Below are positions 60,901-64,000 of a stretch of DNA of 64,000 nucleotides, in pieces. The translations under genes and the position numbers were made by a program. Every line of letters starts with the position of its first letter. Position 1 is the first letter of the stretch. The notes below the pieces were generated by a model that worked only from the letters and a program-made list of their open reading frames with translations, was not told where the DNA came from and did not search any database. Origin of the DNA: JBBEAM01 sp040882845 (lineage in GTDB: Bacteria > Pseudomonadota > Alphaproteobacteria > Kiloniellales > DSM-21159); the NCBI GenBank assembly GCA_040882845.1, contig JBBEAM010000007.1, forward strand, positions 620,001 to 684,000, written 5' to 3'.

Positions 60901-62100
60901 ATGTCCGACGCCGCCCCTCCCAGCGATCCGACCAAGCGCAACGTCCTGGTCCTGGCGATCTGCCAGGCCCTGGCGATGAGCTCGATGTCGCTGCTGATCA
61001 CCATCTCGGCGATCGTCGGCAGCACCCTGGCGCCGACGCCCGGCCAGGCGACGCTGCCGCTGGCGCTGCAGTTCCTCGGCATGGTCTGCAGCACCCTGCC
61101 GGCTTCGATGATCATGCGCCGCTGGGGCCGCCGCGCCGGCTTCACGCTCGGCGCCGGTATCGGCGCCCTGGGCGGCGCGATCTCCATGGCCGCCGTCTTC
61201 GCTGCCGATTTCACATTGCTCTGCCTGGGCTCGGTACTGATCGGCTCGGCCGCGGCCCATGCCCAGTACTATCGCTTCGCCGCCGCCGACACCGCCACGG
61301 AAGCCTTCCGCAGCCGGGCGATCTCCCTGGTCCTGGCCGGCGGCGTCGCCGCCGCTTTCATCGGGCCCGAACTGGCCAAGCAGACCCGCACCTTGTTCGA
61401 GCCGGTGCTTTTCGCGGGGGGCTACCTCGCGATCATCATGCTGATGCTGCTGACGATCCTGCTGCTACGCTGGGTCCGCATCCCGGTCGCGACCTATGCG
61501 CCCGGCGCTTCTTCCGGGCGGCCGCTGCTGGAGATCATGCGCCAGCCGGTGTTCATCGTCGCCGCGCTCGGCGCTATGGTCGGCTACGGCACCATGAACC
61601 TGGTGATGGTCTCCACGCCGCTGGCCATGCTGGCCTGCGCGCATCCTTTCGAATCCGCGGCCTTCGTCATACAGCTGCATGTCCTGGGGATGTACGCCCC
61701 CTCATTTTTCACCGGGCACCTGATCCACCGCTTCGGTCTCAGGCCGGTAATGGGCGCCGGCGCGTTGCTGCTGCTCGGCTGCGTCGCCGTCACTGTCAGC
61801 GGGATCGCCGTCGCCAACTTCGCCGTCGGCCTGATCCTGCTCGGGCTCGGCTGGAACCTGCTGTTCGTTGGCGGCACCACCATGCTGACCCAGGCCTACC
61901 GGCCCGAGGAGAAGGCGAAGGTCCAGGCGATCAACGATTTCCTGGTGTTCGGGACAGTGGCGGCCACCGCCTTCCTGTCCGGCGCCGTCTATGACCTCTA
62001 CGGCTGGAACGTGCTCAACTTCCTGCTGATCGCTCCGGTCCTGCTGGTGCTTGCCTCTCTGGTCTGGCTGGGCGGGCGGCGCAGGCTGAAAACCGCCTAA
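60901..62100 (+). CDS. MFS transporter
   Basis: Membrane protein of 399 residues with about twelve hydrophobic segments and the intracellular loop motif MIMRRWGRRAGFTLGAG near residue 66. YRPEEKAKVQAINDFLVFGT near 337 is typical of a small MFS subgroup related to multidrug and Bcr-type exporters. The substrate is unknown. It follows thiL by 86 bases on the same strand; whether it belongs to that transcript is unclear. Confidence 0.88.
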   Translation: MSDAAPPSDPTKRNVLVLAICQALAMSSMSLLITISAIVGSTLAPTPGQATLPLALQFLGMVCSTLPASMIMRRWGRRAGFTLGAGIGALGGAISMAAVFAADFTLLCLGSVLIGSAAAHAQYYRFAAADTATEAFRSRAISLVLAGGVAAAFIGPELAKQTRTLFEPVLFAGGYLAIIMLMLLTILLLRWVRIPVATYAPGASSGRPLLEIMRQPVFIVAALGAMVGYGTMNLVMVSTPLAMLACAHPFESAAFVIQLHVLGMYAPSFFTGHLIHRFGLRPVMGAGALLLLGCVAVTVSGIAVANFAVGLILLGLGWNLLFVGGTTMLTQAYRPEEKAKVQAINDFLVFGTVAATAFLSGAVYDLYGWNVLNFLLIAPVLLVLASLVWLGGRRRLKTA

Positions 62101-62117
62101 TCGCGCCATTTCCGGGT

Positions 62118-62134
62118 CTTTCGCAGCGCGAAAG
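62118..62134 (+). repeat. hairpin after the MFS gene
   Basis: Perfect seven-base stem CTTTCGC/GCGAAAG with loop AGC, 18 bases after the MFS stop. No T-run follows, so termination is uncertain. Confidence 0.4.
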
Positions 62135-62139
62135 CACGG

Positions 62140-62168
62140 TTGCCTTCGTGTCCTGATTCTGGCATGTT
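62140..62168 (+). promoter_or_regulatory. candidate promoter of hppA
   Basis: TTGCCT at 62140-62145, a 17-base spacer, then CATGTT at 62163-62168, with the ATG at 62263. The match is moderate and the leader would be long. Confidence 0.3.
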
Positions 62169-62262
62169 CCGCGCGCCTTAAATCGGGGCGTTCGCGCGAT
62201 ATCATCGTTATCCGCCCGGCAGCCTGCCGCGCCGGGCCACTACCCACGAGGGGAAATCTTAC

Positions 62263-64000
62263 ATGTCCATCGAGTTGACTTTTGTCATCGCCTGCGGGCT
62301 GTTGGCGGTTCTCTACGGTATCTGGGCGTCGCGCTCGGTACTCGCTTCCAGCCCGGGTACGGAGCGCATGCAGGAGATCGCAGCGGCGATCCAGGAAGGC
62401 GCTCAGGCCTATCTCAACCGTCAGTACCGCACCATCGCCATCGTCGGCGTCGTCGTCTTCATCATCGGCGGCTTCGTGCTGAGCTGGCTGGCGGCTATCG
62501 GCTTCCTGATCGGCGCGGTGCTGTCCGGCGCCGCCGGCTACATCGGCATGTACATCTCGGTACGCGCCAACGTGCGCACCACCGAGGCCGCCCGCAAGGG
62601 CCTCGCAGCCGGTCTGGCCGTGGCCTTCAAGGCCGGCGCGGTGACCGGTATGCTGGTCGCCGGCCTGGCGCTGCTCGCGGTCGGCGGCTACTACGCCGTG
62701 CTGCTTTCGATGGGCATCGAGGGGCGTGCACTGATCGACGCGCTGGTGGCGCTCGGCTTCGGCGCCTCGCTGATCTCGATCTTCGCGCGTCTTGGCGGCG
62801 GCATCTTCACCAAGGGCGCCGACGTCGGCGCCGACCTGGTGGGCAAGGTCGAGGCCGGCATTCCCGAGGACGATCCGCGCAACCCGGCGGTAATCGCCGA
62901 CAACGTCGGCGACAACGTCGGCGACTGCGCCGGCATGGCCGCCGACCTGTTCGAGACTTACGCGGTGACCGTTGTCGCCACCATGGTCCTGGCGGCGATC
63001 TTCGTCGGCCCCAACGACCCGATCATGATGCTGCCGCTGGCGATCGGCGGGGCCTGCATCATCACCTCGATCATCGGCACCTTCTTCGTCAAGCTGGGCG
63101 CCAGCAACTCGATCATGGGGGCGCTGTACAAGGGCTTCATTACCTGCGCGCTGCTGTCGGTCGTACTGCTCTATCCGATTTTCGAGTGGATCATCGGCAT
63201 GGGCACCCAGTACAGCATCGGCACGCAGAGCTTCAGCGGCTTCGACCTCTATCTCTGCGGCACCGTCGGCTTGGCCGTGACCGGGCTGCTGATCTGGGTG
63301 ACCGAGTACTATACCGGCACCGAGTACCGCCCGGTGCGGTCGGTCGCCAAGGCCTCCGAAACCGGCCATGCGACCAACGTGATCCAGGGCCTTGCGGTGT
63401 CCATGGAGGCGACCGCGCTGCCGGCCCTGATCATCGTCGCAGGCATCATCTTCTCCTTCCTGCTGGCCGGCCTGCTGGGCATCGCCATCGCGGTGACCAC
63501 GATGCTGGCGCTGGCCGGCATGGTCGTGGCGTTGGACGCCTACGGCCCGGTCACCGACAACGCCGGCGGCATCGCCGAGATGGCGGAGCTCGAGGAGGAC
63601 GTGCGCAACACCACCGACGCCCTCGACGCCGTCGGCAACACCACCAAGGCGGTGACCAAGGGCTACGCCATCGGCTCCGCCGGCCTCGGCGCGCTGGTGC
63701 TCTTTGCCGCCTACACCGAGGATCTCGGCTTCTTCTCGGCCAACTCCGATACCTACAGCTACTTCCAGGGTGTGACGGTGAACTTCTCGCTGAGCAATCC
63801 CTGGGTGGTGGTCGGCCTCTTCCTCGGCGGCCTGATGCCCTACCTCTTCGGGTCCATGGGCATGATGGCGGTCGGCCGCGCCGGTGGCGCGGTGGTCGAG
63901 GAAGTCCGCCGCCAGTTCCGCGAAATCCCGGGCATCATGGAAGGCACCACCAAGCCGGAATACGGCCGCTGCGTGGACATGCTGACCAAGGCGGCGATCA
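62263..64000 (+). CDS. hppA: membrane-bound proton-translocating pyrophosphatase (partial, cut by the window edge)
   Basis: Integral-membrane pump that couples pyrophosphate hydrolysis to proton transport. Only the first 579 codons are present. Motifs visible are EGAQAYLNRQYRTI near residue 45, the substrate site KGADVGADLVGKVEAGIPED near 186, and NPAVIADNVGDNVGDCAGMA near 207, plus DNAGGIAEMAEL near 433. In GNTTKAVTKGYAIGSAGLGA, Lys462 occupies the position that in the family marks K+-independent enzymes, where K+-dependent ones have Ala. The start is the ATG at 62263 after GAGGGGAAA. Confidence 0.95.
   Translation, partial: MSIELTFVIACGLLAVLYGIWASRSVLASSPGTERMQEIAAAIQEGAQAYLNRQYRTIAIVGVVVFIIGGFVLSWLAAIGFLIGAVLSGAAGYIGMYISVRANVRTTEAARKGLAAGLAVAFKAGAVTGMLVAGLALLAVGGYYAVLLSMGIEGRALIDALVALGFGASLISIFARLGGGIFTKGADVGADLVGKVEAGIPEDDPRNPAVIADNVGDNVGDCAGMAADLFETYAVTVVATMVLAAIFVGPNDPIMMLPLAIGGACIITSIIGTFFVKLGASNSIMGALYKGFITCALLSVVLLYPIFEWIIGMGTQYSIGTQSFSGFDLYLCGTVGLAVTGLLIWVTEYYTGTEYRPVRSVAKASETGHATNVIQGLAVSMEATALPALIIVAGIIFSFLLAGLLGIAIAVTTMLALAGMVVALDAYGPVTDNAGGIAEMAELEEDVRNTTDALDAVGNTTKAVTKGYAIGSAGLGALVLFAAYTEDLGFFSANSDTYSYFQGVTVNFSLSNPWVVVGLFLGGLMPYLFGSMGMMAVGRAGGAVVEEVRRQFREIPGIMEGTTKPEYGRCVDMLTKAAI

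Noticed and set aside
61702..63369. 555-codon open frame antisense to hppA and the MFS gene
   Set aside because: Spans two genes and their gap on the other strand and has no domain; it is a composition artefact.

Overview
The window is about 64 kb of GC-rich (mid-60s % by eye), densely packed chromosome from an alphaproteobacterium. The blocks lepB-rnc-era-recO-parC and glyA-nrdR-ribD-ribE-ribB-ribH-nusB-thiL, a single bifunctional RSH gene, a MucR/Ros-type regulator, a Bpt-type leucyltransferase, SAM-II riboswitches and a proton pyrophosphatase all fit this class. The TRAP and Liv transporters, valine and glutarate degradation genes and a K+-independent-type H+-PPase suggest a metabolically versatile, possibly marine member of the Rhodospirillales/Kiloniellales; that placement is inference. 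No rRNA, tRNA, CRISPR array, insertion sequence or prophage was seen.

Layout. 0-17 kb: housekeeping genes (dapA, smpB, a family-5 uracil-DNA glycosylase, a NYN-domain protein, folK, rpoZ, rsh, a DUF2062 protein, pdxJ, acpS, lepB, rnc, era, recO, a DadA-like oxidoreductase, parC). 14.8-18.4 kb: a TRAP transporter operon (dctP-dctQ-dctM) on the minus strand. 18.5-22.4 kb: bpt, alpha-E, circularly permuted ATP-grasp and RDD genes. 22.4-30.4 kb: a minus-strand run of cystathionine gamma-lyase, cystathionine beta-synthase, threonine dehydratase, a penicillin-acylase family enzyme and malonyl-CoA synthetase. 30.5-35.9 kb: ornithine/lysine decarboxylase, two alpha/beta hydrolases, hemB and an orphan TRAP binding protein. 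35.9-37.6 kb: metY with an elaborate leader. 37.6-46.3 kb: valine degradation genes, methyltransferases, two EamA exporters, a MarR/LdtR-like regulator and gcdH. 46.3-53.4 kb: cupin, class III nucleotide cyclase, livGFHM, livK and a MucR homologue. 53.7-62.1 kb: rpiB, glyA, nrdR, riboflavin operon, nusB, thiL, an MFS protein. 62.3 kb to the edge: hppA (truncated by the window).

The most striking element is the metY leader (37.26-37.54 kb, minus strand). It holds two consecutive SAM-II-type aptamers. The first is followed by an intrinsic terminator whose loop is complementary to the 3' strand of that aptamer. The second lies just upstream of a hairpin that can cover the metY ribosome binding site. 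This reads as a two-stage SAM sensor with a transcriptional gate followed by a translational gate. Together with the CGL/CBS pair, the window holds sulfhydrylation of O-acetylhomoserine and reverse transsulfuration, the two directions of sulfur flow between methionine and cysteine.

Other points of interest: a riboflavin RibB whose C-terminal RibA-like domain has lost all zinc-binding cysteines (RibBX type); a nucleotide cyclase lacking the usual substrate-specifying lysine; a MucR homologue with an incomplete zinc site; a bpt/alpha-E/ATP-grasp operon; and two nearly identical promoters arranged as an inverted repeat between metY and an acyl-CoA dehydrogenase.
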